DNA from: Branchiostoma belcheri
Taxonomy: Eukaryota > Chordata > Leptocardii > Amphioxiformes > Branchiostomatidae
Direction: 5' to 3'
Length of the DNA: 64,000 nucleotides
Assembly (NCBI RefSeq): GCF_001625305.1
Contig: NW_017802824.1
Coordinates: 4,232,443-4,296,442, forward strand
Positions 24,301 to 39,300 of the stretch are shown here, piece by piece (the stretch's first letter is position 1; every line of letters starts with the position of its first letter). The notes beneath the pieces were generated by a model. The model had not been told where the DNA came from. It was given only the letters and a program-made list of their open reading frames with translations, and made no database searches. The position numbers and the translations under genes are program-made.

Positions 24301-27300
24301 TCTGTGGAACGCGCGCTGAATATACTGCCATGCAGACCCTATCAAACAAAAATCAGGCCTTCTTTCGGCGATTTCAGAGGATAAGTAGGTCGTAGGTGTG
24401 AATGATGGTGATTGCCGTAGGAGAAGCTTCTATCTTGGGCATCTTTCCTTTATTAAGCAATAAGTTACAACTTTGAAAGAACTGAATGTTGCGAGGTTGA
24501 TACGTTATCATATTTCCAGATGCATGATACATGCGAGGTTTCTTTCGTCCATCTGTAAAGCAACACCTGGCTTGAATAGAGATAGCCAACTTTACTTCCA
24601 AATACCTGATGGAATGTCATTGAACGTGAGTTCCGGATCTTGGTAATAATTTATGTGTGTCTTTCACTCTGAAGTAGTTTTGGTTTAATTTATCACTTTA
24701 TTTGAAATCACCATCAACGTCGCATCACTCTACTGCTAATGCTGAGGTCATATTTCTAAACAGGGGACCGGCCAGATTGTTTGCATCAAAGAAATATTAA
24801 CAATTAATATCACGAATATGATATAAAAAGTACTCATGATAAGTTTCTAAACGTTTTATTCCGTGGTTTCCTTTCTTTTATATCGTACTCTTCGTTCCCG
24901 AAACCGCCCGGCCTGGCCCCGCTTTGGAAATGTGACTTCAGCATAAGCTTGGTGACTTCGTACTTACCAACGACTGTTAACTTGGCATCTTTGGTTTCCC
25001 TAACTGAGAAGACGCTACAGCGGTAGTTCCCTTCGTCTTCAGGGCGAGCGTTTCTGACCAGGAGGTTGAACTCCCCGCTCTGGCTGTTCCCCACTACCGA
25101 GAAGCGAGAAAACTCCGGGGCGACGTTACTGCCAGAAGAGATGTGGTGGAGTTTGGCCTCCGTCTCTGGGTTGTACCAGTGCCAATTGACTACGTCATTC
25201 GGAGAGAGGCCGTCAAACGCACAGGTCAAGGTCACACTCTTCCCCACTCGGACGGCAGTAGACTGAGGGAAGTTCCGATAGGAGGGGACGTTCGCTATCA
25301 CTGCAGCAAAAGAAGATATTATCCTGAACTAGAAATGTCACATCAATTTTGCAAAGCAACTGCATAAAGTTTATCTTCTCATACTGTATGGTCTACTCTG
25401 TTGATTCTTACTCAAACACATTCATGGTGACAAGAGTCTAAATCCCACCTGCTATAAAATTGCACCATGAGGTAACCCAACACGTTACCATGGTGACAGA
25501 TGTCTGGTTCAGGTCATTGACCTTATTTGTTTGGAGAAGAAGAAGAGGAAGACTTTGAACAAAGACAATGTTTCACTTCAGTAAACATTAGAATATATAT
25601 ATATATATAATAGAGAAACATTTGTCAAGCAGGTTGTAGTTTCAGTGTAGGTGCAAATTGCAAGGAATTTACTTTAAGAATACTGGATGGGGAATGATTC
25701 TGGAGAATATAATACACCATTGAGTAACAGTTTATTAGGAATCGGTAGGGGCAGAGTAGGTGTGCATCTTAGGGAATCTACTAATACTGGGTGAAGAATG
25801 ATTCTGAAGAATATATATCATTGAGAAACACTTGATTGGGAATCTGCAGTTGCTAGAGTAGGTGTGTATCTTAGGGAATCTACTAGTACTGGGTGAGAAA
25901 TGATTCTGGAGAATATATATCATTGGGTAACACTTGATTAGGAATATGAAGGGGTAGAGTAGGTGTGTATCTTAGGGAATCTACTAGTACTGGGTGAAGA
26001 ATGATTCTGGAGAATATATACCATTGGGTAACACTTGATTAGGAATATGAAGGGGTAGAGTAGGTGTGTATCTTAGGGAATCTACTAATATTCTGAAGGG
26101 AGGAGTGATTCTGAAGAATATATATCATAGAGTTACATTTGATTAGCAAGATGAAGTGTAAATGAAGGTGCATACCTTGGGAATCTACTTTTCGAATACT
26201 GGGGGAGGAATAATTCTGAAGAATATATATCATATAGAGCAAAATTTAATTAGGAAGTTGTAGTGTAAGAGCGGGTGTTTATCGTAAGTAATATACTTTA
26301 TTAATACTGGAGGTGTAGTTTACAATGGCAATATGGACTATCATACACATAAAGTGATTCTATTTGATGTAGAATTGAATGATTCAATTCTACATCAAAT
26401 AGAATCACTTTATGTGTATAACAATGGCTAAAAAGAGATGCATAGTTACGCGGAAAAATGTTTGCTGTTATGGGCATTTCAGAGCGAATCTTATGGGTTC
26501 CTTCAAATACTACAGCTACCGAACAATGCAACTGGCAGTGGCATCAAGTTTCATAGAATTATTAGGCACCTGATTTCTGGTTTATTCTTAAGCAGAAATA
26601 ATATTTAAAGATTGCCATAAGAACGACAAAACATCTTACTTTAACCTCTAATAACATGTGGCCTGTGTCAATATCGTAACCACGTTGACTGCAGGCTGCA
26701 CATTTGCTGATAACACGGAATACCGTGTTTTGACTGCTAATAATTCTATGTTGCGTCTTCAACAACAGGTTAAGCAAACAAGGTCAACAAATACTTTAAC
26801 TTGGTCTGACGTGTTTAGAGATACAGGGCAGCAGACACAGTTGAAGAAGACGGAGTATCTTGTTAGGATTACCAACTGCTCACGAAGTTCTGACGATAAG
26901 ATTTAACTAAAAGCAGCCGACCACGTGGAAGTCGTTGTTGATAACCACATTGAATCAATCACGCCCAAAACAAACCAATACTCCAGTCGATGTAATATCT
27001 CCAGGGACTGGATGTAACGTGAAGAGGCAATACATTGTCCGTTGAATAATTGTGTTGTAGAACCACGTGGCCTACTTTGGAGTGAGCTTAATGTGGCGTG
27101 AGTTGCAGCCAATCTTCCCAAGTCATAACAACGTCAAGGAAGTACTCCACAGCCATCGCTCAAAAATATATCTTTCTTGTGAGCTTGGCATGGATAGGAT
27201 TTGAGCTCCGAATATTCACATAGCCGAATATGCCCCCCCGAACACTACCGAACTCACCCGAACCATGGTTAGGTCGGGAGTAAGGTAGGCTGTGGTTGGA

Positions 27301-30300
27301 GCTAGTATTCGGCGAGGTTTGCTACTTTTTAGTTTTAATTAAAACAAGAAGCCATAGGTGACAATCCTCCGTGAAGTTTTATATATTTCAATAAAATCCC
27401 AAGCGTCAACGCCAGACCTACTGTGCAGACATTATAATTTCACTGTGGGGTCAATATTCATTGTGGGGTCGTCTGGCGTAGCGGCAGAGTGCGCGACTCG
27501 GAACTTAAAGTCCCGGGTTCGAGTCCTGACATGCCACCGATCTTGTGCCCTTGGGAAAGGCACTTTACACGACTTTCCTCACTTCGCTCAGGTGTAAATG
27601 AGTATTGTCCTGTCATGTATTTGTCCCCTGTGTTGGTGGCGGCATTAATATAAGTTGAAAAAACTTGAGTGTGTCGTCACCACGTCTGGTGATTACATGT
27701 TGGAATAAAAAAAAAGACATTATAATTAGGCAACGGTTAATACAATGAGGGCGCGTCACAAGCATAAAACATACAAAGAGCTAAATCCATTACTGCTCCC
27801 AGGGCGTGTAAAGATACTGTGCTTCAAGTTCGAAGTTCATTTTAATTACACACACACAATCATTGCATTCACATAAAGATCGGACTATCATGGTCGTGTC
27901 TAGTAACAAAGACAGCCACACCGTCTTACTGTGCCTGTACCTAATTAAGCGCGCCTGGAACAGGCCAGCAACAGTAAGCACCGCGGTAAGCACCGCGAGT
28001 GTTACTGCCGCCGGCCAGATAACCAGGATATCTGCTTACAGAACCTCTGCTACCAGACAACTGCCTAAACCTACGGCCTATTCCACAGGATTGTAAAAGT
28101 AGGGATGTTTCTAAAATATGCATTTACTCCAATATCAAAACAGCTACGGTAAAAATAAAAAGACGTGCATCATCCCGGACATAATGCAACACCACATGCG
28201 AAATTACACAGAAATGCGACGTACGGAAGAATGCGTTTTGGCTGCGAACATCTTCCAAAAAACTTGGCATCTCTTAACCATGGGCAAAAACATCTGGAAC
28301 CACTTATAAAAACCACCCCGTATCTGCATGAACTTTTACCCCCCCACTGCTATTCCAAACAACGCGTTTTTCTGGACCATTCCAATTCGCCTCGTAATTG
28401 TAGGGGTGCGTCTGCGATATTACATTGACCGCGAAAGCAGCAACGGCAAAAATACACATTCGTGCATCAACACGGGCATGCCCGCAGACGGCGTATAAAA
28501 TTGCGTGCCGATTACACAAAGAGAACCCAGTGTTTTGACTGCGAACATGAAAAATCAGCCGATTACAACACTCCGTCCGGAGGTCCTGACCTCCTTCACG
28601 GAGTAAAAAAAAACTTCTTTGAAGAACATTTGGCTGGTGTTTGTGTTCGGGAGTAAGTCAGCAGTGGTCGGGGCATGGTTGGGCGTCAAATCTGAGTTAA
28701 ATAAATGGTTTTTTATTATCCAAACAGTACCCGTGCAGTCGCAGCCTTTAACGGCTGAATTGATGCAGGGTATCACATAATCAATACAAATCACAACAAT
28801 TACAACAATCAAATAATACACGTGATACACATATATGTCGCAAGGGTCTGTGCGGCTGCCATTCGGCGCCACAAGGTGACCTCAATACGACTTTCCCCAA
28901 CCGAAGTTAGGTACCCATTCACACCTGGGTGGAGTGAGGAAAGTCGTGTAAAGTGCCTTTCCCAAGGGCACAACGTCGGGGCGCATGTTCAGACATGTAC
29001 CGGGTACGACTCGGAATCGAACCCGGGTCTCCCGGTTCATAGTCGATTGCTTTATCTACTACACCACCCGACGCCACTACACCACCCGACGCCACTACAC
29101 CACCCGACGCCACTTTTTGAGTTAGTCAAATTTGACTAAAATTCAACTCAAATTTGACTGGATTCACACAGAAAGGTAGACGTGTCCTGTATGGTCAGAC
29201 TTTTCCCGAAATTCAACCTACCTTGGTTGATTGGTGGCCGTGAGAGGTTTTGAATGTATGACAGGGGCTTAACGCACTGCCCGACTCTGCGGCCAAAAGA
29301 ATTACGGGATAGCGTTTTAGTACAAGGAGTGTTGCTAAAATTGCCTATAAAACCAAGAGTGGCTCCAAGTGTTATATGGTCCTATAAACATCAACGTAAA
29401 AAATCTATACACACCGGGCAATACAGTAGGTATTATACCCATGACTTAGTGTACTTAATATCGGTTGTTGTGGTCGTCTATTGTGCATACATCACAAATC
29501 AAGCCGTCCTCTAACCTGACCTATTCATACCCATGCATCCAAAGTTGCGCCCTTCGGATACAGGTCGATACAAGATTCACCTATAGGTTCATCAAGAATG
29601 CATAGCCCCGTGGTGTAGACACAAAATGTCAGGTTTGTAACCTGGCCTATGACAAGCTTGGGGTCATGAAGGAACATTCCATTCTCTGGAGCTAGTTGCT
29701 GACGACAACGGGCAAACTTACATTTACCAATGAATGATTGCGGCAGAACTTTGTAAAACAAAGCAATATCTAAACGTGTTCGTATGTGGATTCCGCTAAG
29801 GTTTTGTATGCACTGATCTATTAATGGTGTAGACACATCATGTCAGGATTGTAGCCTTGCCTATGACAAGCGTAGGGTCATGTTGAAACATCTTCTCGAG
29901 CTAGTTGATGATGACAACGGGCAAACTTACTTTTACCAATGAAAGATTGCCGCAAAAGTTTGCGAAAACAAAGCAGTATCTAAACGTGTTCATATGTGGA
30001 TTCCGCTAAGGTTTTGTATGCACTAATCTACAAATTATATGCACAAAAGGTTAAAGAATATATGGCAATACATTTTGCATCGGCATACATGGACGCTTCA
30101 GAGTGGTAAATAGTGTCACCGTAAAAAAAGAAAGCAGTTCTAATGCGGCAAATAACGCATGCATTGGTGCTTTGATCAGCGAGAGAGCACGTGTAGGATG
30201 GGGGTTTTATGTCTTCTTCGCTACAGCTCGGCGGTAGTAAAATAGCGTTTCGCGCGTAACTTTATGGGTGTGAATGGGCGTCTTGGTACTATCACAAGTT

Positions 30301-33300
30301 CGTTGATTAAAGGAACTGTTCCGTTACACCAAAATAGCCAATGGTGTAAAAGCACCCCCGGCGGTGACTAAATGAACCATATAACGTATGGTATTTGCGA
30401 TTGCACTCACTATAATTCCGTACCCTCAAATTGCAATTACCGTGAGCATATGTTATGTCAACATTTGGATACGGTATACCATAAAAGCATCAAGTTATGT
30501 TGCTCTTGGAATTGCTTCTGAAAAACGGCATCGTTCTAATTATTTGCTGTCCGTATTTTAAAGCCGGATTTTCAGGCTGAATTATTTAGCATCCTTACAA
30601 TTCCGGAGACCTCAATAGATCTTCTCCATGTAAAATCCATGAGCAAAAAGAGCTGTCACTTATCAGGCTTCGAGATTGCAATTCACTACTAAGACGGGAG
30701 CGCAAAAGGTCACCCATAAATGTGCCTGTAGATTAGATACCGTAGGAAATGGTGTCGGAAACTTGGATATAGACATAACTCTGGCAAAAGCAAACATAAA
30801 AATCGTCCTCCAGAAAGTTGCGAAGCAGTCATTTTTTTTACAGTGATTGCGTTTTTTATGGTTTATGTGTACATACAACAAGAACGAGTCGTAAATATAT
30901 TCATACTAATGCTGCTCCTCCATCAATGATGAGTGGGTGATCATGGACGTTTGAACGCGATGTGTCTGGAAAACTTGTTAACTTCAAACTTCCTCGTTCC
31001 AAAGGGATTCCTGAAGAGATTATTGAAAAATCTGCTCTCTTTGACCTTCCATTTAGCCCTAAGCAGCGTAATACTACAATATGCGCGCAGTACGCAGGGG
31101 AATGCACGGGGTGTCTCTAGGAAATAAAGAGTGATTGTGAAGCTCATATTTATTCAAAAGGGAATACGTGCAGAGAGAGATGGGCAAGGCGAGCAGGACT
31201 AAGAAAGAGGAGACTAGTAAAAGACAGAAGACGAGGCTCAATGGAAGAAGGGACGCCCTGTCCAACACTAAAGGTCGTACAGCTCATTTAAAAAATACTA
31301 TCAGAGAGAGAGAGAGATGGAGAGAGAGAGAGATGGGCAAGGCGAGTAGGAAAGAAGAAAGAGGAGACTAGTATAAGACAGAAGGGATGATACGAGGCTT
31401 AAAGGAAGAAGGGACGTCCTGTCCATTCTAATCTCTTTTATTCTTTTTTGGCCCCAAATTCTCATTAAGGAAATTAAAATTAGTCTAGTCTCCGTTAATC
31501 TTTGCCAGACGTATTTCCAAATAACCTACATGAAAAAAGTCCTAGGAAGGAAGGAAGATGAGACTAGTAAGAGACAGAAGAGATGATACAACACTTAATG
31601 GGAGAAGGGACGTCCTGTCCATTTTAATCTCTTTTATTCTTTTTTGGCCCCAGATTCTCATTAAGGAAATTAAGATTAGTCTAGTCTCCGTTAATCTATG
31701 CCACACGTAGTTCCTGCACGGACCTGCACGGACAAAAGTCTTTCCTATGAGGTACAGCGCTTGAAACAATCGTTATTGACCGGCTGTGCAGGTGATTTAA
31801 TGGGTAATAAGATGACCCATTGACATGACGATAGAATGTTAATTGGGCGTCCGGTAAGATTGGTCGCGGGGGATTGACCATGTACCAGCGCATGCGTGAT
31901 CTGACTGAGAAGTTGAACTTTTCCGCTAGTTCTTTATCGATCGAGAAACTTGTGCAACTTGTAATATGGTTCTGCCAAATTTGCCGAGATGCTCTGGGAT
32001 TAAAGACTTTGTAGCACTGGGAATTTCCCTACATGGTTATTTGATCTTAACTACTTTGTATGTGTGTTCCTTCGCTGTTACAACTGTTCAGACGCCCTTG
32101 ATATTACTTGATAATGCAATTAACCACATCAATGCACCAGTGTGTTTTTGTAAAATACTCGGCACTGGCATAGAATTTATTATTAAGAGTTGGTGCAAAA
32201 TTACCATATCCTACCTTATGATTTTGGCAATAATATTTTATAATTCCATCCCTGCACATACAGATGCTTATGTTATTCATAATCCAAACTCTACTACTGG
32301 ATAAATAACGAGATATTATTTCCGGACGTTTCGAGTGACATTTACACTCATCACTCTTTTTTAGCGTCACTAATGAACTAAAAGAACTAGTCAACACTAT
32401 ACATATGATCAACCATCCGTACGTTCAGGTCACAGCAGAACTCCAAATAAACCCATCATGTTCCCCACTTAGTGACATAGCATAAGCAACATATACTAAA
32501 TATGCTTATATTACAATGTGCCAGAACAGTAATACTTCTATGTAAATATGATAACAATGCTAGCCTAATAGAATAAGACAGTGGGGTAGGGTTGGGGTTT
32601 TTGATAGGTTCAGGGTTAATGTAAACTATCTCGCATATAAAATGGGTGAAACATTCTCAGACTAATGTCAACTGGTGCTAACAATCAAGCTACACTACTG
32701 CATCTATCCATAGGCTACCGACAGAGTAATAAAGCACTTTACCGGGTTACCTTGAGGAGGTTGCGAACACGTCCATCTGTTGTGACGGTAAAATATCGCG
32801 CGCAGTGACTCAATGACCTCTCCCGAGACATGTTCATTAGTTTCTGTATGCTCAGGGGGAAACGTCGCGCGTTAGTCTGGGGCCTGCCTTGACCCAAACT
32901 CCAACCGAGATGTCTTGCAGATTAAATGCGCCTTGTTTTCACTTTCCTTGCAGAAACGTAATACATATTTCATCGGTAGAGATTAGAGATACCACAAACA
33001 CATCACACCTTCTGGGAAAAACGTCTTGGCAGGTGATTTGTTACACGTTAGGAAGAGATCAAACTTTGCCCCGCGTTGCCATTTAATGGTACCTAGATAA
33101 ATCCTTTGTCTTAAAACAGGGTGGCAGTAGTTAGCCGGGTACTGTGAATCATGGCCACTCTTGGATTGTAAGCCTGTCAGGAGCTGTTGCTCTGGACATG
33201 AAAAATAAGCGACGGCGTCTTTTATCGCTGGCGTGCAACGGTATATTCTCCTTTAAGTACGAACAGCGAAGCTAGATGGATTCGCAGTGTTACGCCTCCC

Positions 33301-36300
33301 CGAAGAAGGTAGAAACAGATAAGATTCTGATATATGTTATCGCCTTTTGAGCACAATAAAATTTTGGTTTCTGCGTTTGTGTCTGAGTACATAACCCGCA
33401 GCATACAATACTAAGATCCTTCAAATACCACCTTCACCTGTCCCGTCTCTTTTATATGATGATAAAAAGCCATCTTTCATGAGCATTGAAGAAGCGTACA
33501 AGAGGGCCTGGTCTAACCTGATACGGTGAAATAACTATTTGTGCTAGCTGCCTTATGTAAGTGTTACACTATGCTTGAACGATAAACCTTTATCAGTGCA
33601 AACTGGCACAGAATGGAATCTACATAAGTCATAAGTCCCTTTCACAGTATGTATTTGTCTGGGGTATAATCTTTAGTCCTGAATAAATGTTTAACAACAT
33701 GATACGACATCTACTGGGGACGGAATCGTGATGGGAACTAAAACATGACAGACTCTCACAGTGAGCGAGCCCCATTGAGGCTACATTGGAAAGGGATGGT
33801 TTCATTTTCTGGGGGGCTGTAAATGACACGACTATCACCATCTACAGGCATGCTGGTATCCGTTACAACTAAAGGGCTGACAACTTAGTACGGAGTTCCA
33901 TCTCATTTGGAGACCCAAACCAGACAGCAGCCAATGTGAAGGCCATTGCCACGAATTAACTGTTAATGTATACCGATGTATTTTACGTATGGTTCTCTGT
34001 GGTTACCCTGAAATATTGTATGACAGTATTATGTGGTTTTGTAGGTACATTGTACTACATTTTAAGGAGCACGGGAAAAGTAACTGACCAAATGAAGTCA
34101 AGTTAAGTCAACTACCCACTACCCAAGCTTGCATCAAAGTAGAATACTGACTTGTTCAATGTAAACTAGAGTTCCACGACCGCATGCTTTCGAACTTAAC
34201 TTGATCTTTACAATGGTAACTTGCCTACAAAAAATCATGAACATAACTTACATTTACATAATATACTCGAGTTATCCTATTAACAATGAAAACGACAAAC
34301 ACAAAAAGTCCACTGCAGTGACGTAGGGACCCCTCACAAGACCCATTTTTGAACTTGACCTTGGTCTCCCCAACGGTAACCTGCCTGCCAAAAATCATGA
34401 ACATCGAACCATGCCTTTACGAGTTATGCCGCATAGTCTTCTCGACGAAGGCAAAAATACAACTGAAGACACTACTGAAGAAGATTACCAGAAAAGAGAG
34501 TGCAAGGGCTCTTCTTTAGGGAAGAGCTGTAGATAGAAGATGACAGAAAGGAGACTAAGATTACCAGTAGCAGACTCAAACTACTTTGAACAAGCTCACG
34601 CTTGGGAGAAGTGTACTTGCCAAAATCATTACTCTTCTAACTTTACAAGAAGAAAGAAGAAGAGTGGGATTTTAAAAAAGATGTTTAGCGCGCGGAGTCT
34701 ATTCTAGCGATACACTTTGGGGCAGTTCCAAGAAATAGTCTCTGGTCCATGTTAGAATAAGTACGTGTTTTATGTGTTGCTAAAGCCAGGAAAATCAGCA
34801 ACAGAAATCAGGATATACGTCGATTGAATTTTTCATGCTATTACAGTTGTGTATTGTTATGCTTATCGAATGGAATGTGCATGGTCGACAATCGCACGTC
34901 TTTTTTACTTGAGTCCACACAAAACTTACAAAAGCTGGAGTGATATGTCTTCCTTTGTTCAAGATCCAAAATATAGATAACTTGCAGTGTGATGTTATGT
35001 CACTGTCATGTAGACTTATTCACAGGACGTTATGAATCTTTATCTTTCTTAGTTTCTTTCCGTTTGTCTGTCTTTCTTTCATCCGCTGTCGCTTTTCTAC
35101 AAGAGATAAGCATTCCTTGTCATTTGTTAAGTTCTAAGCCGATTAACCGGTAAACACGGGGTATGTTATCACCCGAGTATGCACAAATACAATCACACGA
35201 TCCAAGGATGAACTGTAAAGTTTAATTTGCCTTTCTTTAAAAGCATCAGGCATGCGCATAGTCAACAATGGCCCACGCAGAACGAATTGATCCTAACTCG
35301 TGGAAACAATAATTGAATTTAGTAAATGGTAAAGTTAATTAAATGTACTGCTCATGTTTGCTTTGTTCTCCCACAGAGAAAGGCGACTCATCTTTCTTTT
35401 CCATTGCCGACAACCGGTCTTCATTAAGTCAAATGGCGTCTGGGAGGCTGTGATAGCAGGCTTCCATCTCATTCCAGCAGACAAACAGTTGCGATAATGG
35501 CGAAGTAATAACCACAAAACATCGCATGTCGCTCGTGAAAGACGACTTTCTATGGCGTCGCGCTTGTAAAATGGTTGGTACCAGAATAAACCCCTCTCTT
35601 TTGGCGGCAGGCTGCAGATATAACAAATGAGTGGTGAGACATCGGATGGTGGTGCAGACGTACCTTCACGGCAATGAGTGGCAGCTTCATTTATTACCAT
35701 ATGCTCTCAGGAGGACCTGCCAGTCTACCTTTTCCGTTGAATACTACAAGGTGACCCCGGCCTACAGAATTATGCCTTCCCGTCTCCCTTCTCTGCATTC
35801 GGAGTGCAATCAAACCTCGCACTTGCACGAAAGTCGCACCTTGGGGATTTCTAAAATTGAGAAGCTGAATTTATATACATAGATTATCTACACTTCCGAA
35901 TATTCTTCACCACCCGCTCTCTCCCTGAAATTGGAATTTCCTGAGAGCTGTGGAATATTCGAACAATAAATAACGGGTCGTATAGACGCCTTCACATAAA
36001 GAGGCCACGCCAAGCAACCTAATAATATCGCATGGGAATTTCTGTCGTCATGGTCGTGAATCAAAATGGCGGTGCCAGACAATGGCGTCACAGTAGCCGT
36101 TGTCGCTGTGTCGGTGATCTTACCATGATGTTTTTTCGTGACCATTAATGAATCACGTCACCTTACGTGATGACAGTGCACATACATCACAGATGGTGTA
36201 TAAATACGCCCCCGTATTTGCCCCATTATAAGCTGGCTTCCTATTCTATGAGCCATGAGATGTGCGCCTGGCCATATGATATATCACCTCCTTTCCCTAT

Positions 36301-39300
36301 TTCCGGTTTTACCGACCCTATCCTGAGGAAACTTTAATTTGTTACCGTTGACTGCTGGGCAAATGTGCTTCCATCATTGCACTTAGCTCGGGTCAAATTG
36401 AACACGGTTCCCTGGTTCGGCAATAACTAGATAAGGAACCTGTGGCTGAAGTGTGTGTTAAAAGCTCAGGGTGCAGGAGAGCCCAAGGCAATCAAAGCAA
36501 GCACTTTGTGATTACAAGAAATGATTACAGTTTCTGAAAGGCGCCGGTACGTGAAAGCTCTGCTTTGTGTAAAGGAGTCGGCTGCTACGACTGATAGAAC
36601 AGAGGATCTTTACAGCAGGAAGTTGAAGTACGGCGAACTCCGATAATGGAAACGTCAGAATAATGCGATCCACGGATTTGTAAAGGCAGGCAAAACCGAA
36701 CTTAATCAGCGTGGTTTCTTTGGGGACAGGTCGTAGCCTGCTAAAATCAATGAAGCACTTGTAGCTTGCGAACACGTCTACTAAGTGGTGTGAATGGGAA
36801 AGTATCGTACAGCCCCGGTCTCGTGTCACCAATAATGCGATCTGCTCCAACCGCCCCGAACATTTTGTCGAGTCAACAGCCTGTGAACGTAGCCCCCAAC
36901 ACCGCCGATAATGTGGGGAGAATCCCCGGGCTGTGGCCGGGTAAATCGATCACTGTCCAGTCGATAGAGGTGGATGTTAGGTACGATAACGCTGAAGTTC
37001 AGCGGAGAGGGGTGAACACCTGTACCGGGGTGACGTTACGGGTGGCGCGGTGATCTATCTCGCATTTGTAGTCATTAGACCAAGGTGCAACATGCATGAA
37101 GACATTACAAGCTCCAGCCCGAAGCGCCTCATCTCATTTTCCGAGTAGGGCTTTATAACGTCTCAATATAACCAGCCTGCGGCCCTGAACCTGTGCATCA
37201 TTACCGGTCTTGCCTTTAATTAACTCATGCTCGGCTCCAGAGTGTCAGTACAAGTCAGATTGTATCTTAATCATCCATTATTCACATCCAGCAGTGGCTG
37301 TGCGTTAGGTTACATCTTCTGAGTACCCAGGGCGATATTACTAGCGGTGGCCATGGCGCCAGATTGCAGCAGCAGTACGTTCGGTGCTCTTGTTGATGGC
37401 TGTGGCATTCCAATATACTGCCACATATAACGCAGTGCTTACTACACACAGCCTGGAAGAAATTTCTCGTCCCATTTCCCGCCTCACCTCCCCAGCAGTA
37501 AGTTAGAAAAATGAACCTTTAAGGATGTAACCGCGGCGTCGTAAAAGCCCGCTCCGAGGCACGGTCTGAAATTTATGGGGAAAACCTTTTTAAAGACCTG
37601 ACTTCCGCTCGGAAAAGTTCACACATGTGTTTTGGGGCTGGTACAGACGCGACATGGACTGTTACCCAAATCGATTGTCAGGAAGTTTTAAGACCTGGAC
37701 TAAGAGAAAAGTTGCTCTATCGATCCTTCTTTGCACGTTCTTTAACTTTGCACTTAAACAATGGCAAGTAAAAACAGTATTTCTGTCAGAGGCAAACCAT
37801 TACTGCCATAAAGGTAAGATTTGGAGTCCTTCAGATATATTGCCATGACTCTAGCCAACACTTCCAGGCTTTATGGTGACTAAATCAATAATAAGAGAGT
37901 GTCTGGTCTTCCCTACATTAGGCTATAGGCCTCTTACAAAGAAAGATTATCTCCAGACTTTGCATAACTTGAGACGACTATCTTCTAAGTAACCTTTACT
38001 TTCAAGGTGAAGTGAAGTGCGTCGAGCTAAGACAAGCTTCCTTGATTCTAATCAATTTAGTCTGGGGCCACATAACCCTAGCACACTAAGCTCAAGAAGT
38101 ACACAGGGTAGGATTTAGTCCGGCTGGCGACAGGCGTCTTGTCAATGTACCACATGATCCTTTTAGCCCTCTGAAATATCACTGCGCGCGGTAGATAAAA
38201 GGAAGGGAAGCGTGAGTAAGTTTTTCGCCATGGGGGCATCTCCATGTTTGAAGTCCGCTGTAAAGTTTTATGTGTGCGTCCGTCTTGTATGGGCGGTAAA
38301 GTACGGGGTGTTGGGGATTCTAGGAGAGTAGATCCACTTGAAGTGTGTCCGTGAAGAGCTTAAAAGTGGATAATTGCCGCTGCAAGAAGATGGGCTGTAA
38401 ATTGTCTCCATTAAATCTTATCACCACATTGTCTGCGCATCTTCACAAGCGTGTCATCAAACAAGCAAGGCAGTTTGCCAACGTAATGGAGCGACCTTAA
38501 TGTCCTGCCGGCGCGGAATCCTAATGAACATATCATAAATCCGGAACAGTCTACCTTCTAATTTCTGTCATCCGGAATATCTGACCGTTGAAGCGAAGAT
38601 CACTATAATGTCGAGACCTGAATACTCGCAGTCTGCTGGCAGCCGTTACCAGATACGACCAACATACTGATTCCCAGATAGTATTGGCTTATTGTTAGCG
38701 CACCAATACATCATCTTGGACAACTTAATGCACTCCAGTTCTGGAGTCTTAGACCTCTAACTTTTTCACACTGTGCATAAGATAAGGGGAGGCAACGGAC
38801 ATGTTCATTTTTCAGAGCTAGATATCACATGCGCGCGTGCCTTTTAGTGGCTGTGCCAGAAAGATTTACGTTTATTTTACTTTAAGACTAAGTGGGGCAA
38901 TATCCAAGCGCTGGGCTAATGGAATGCATTTGTACTGAAATATGTGGCAATAAACGAAATCGCCCTACTTAGAGCTTTTACGTTAATACCAGAAACTCAT
39001 CACTTCGTGTGTAATCAAAGGGGAACAATGTGTGCGCGCCAGAAGAGTTAGGGCGACGCTCGCTAATAGAAACCTTCCTGGTTTTAACTAATGGCGTTGC
39101 ATCGACCTAATGAACTCCCCGACCGTACTTTACGTTAGTGAGGAGGGCTGTGGCGATTTGAAGCATAATGGCGGAGGGTATTTGTACTAATAATTGGGAC
39201 ATGTGTCTTCTGTTGACGTGATTTGATGAGGGGAAGGCCGGCTTGATGTTGATCAGCTCGTGCGCTATTCAAGAAGATAGGAATCGAGACACGAGGAAAC

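Noticed and set aside
25610..26312. CRISPR-like array
   Set aside because: Repeats are head-to-tail without unique spacers, and the genome is eukaryotic. The same reasoning applies to the other tandem arrays.
36766..37053. 95-codon plus-strand frame in the large intron
   Set aside because: There is no ATG at its start, no splice context and no recognised domain; it is probably chance in GC-balanced DNA.
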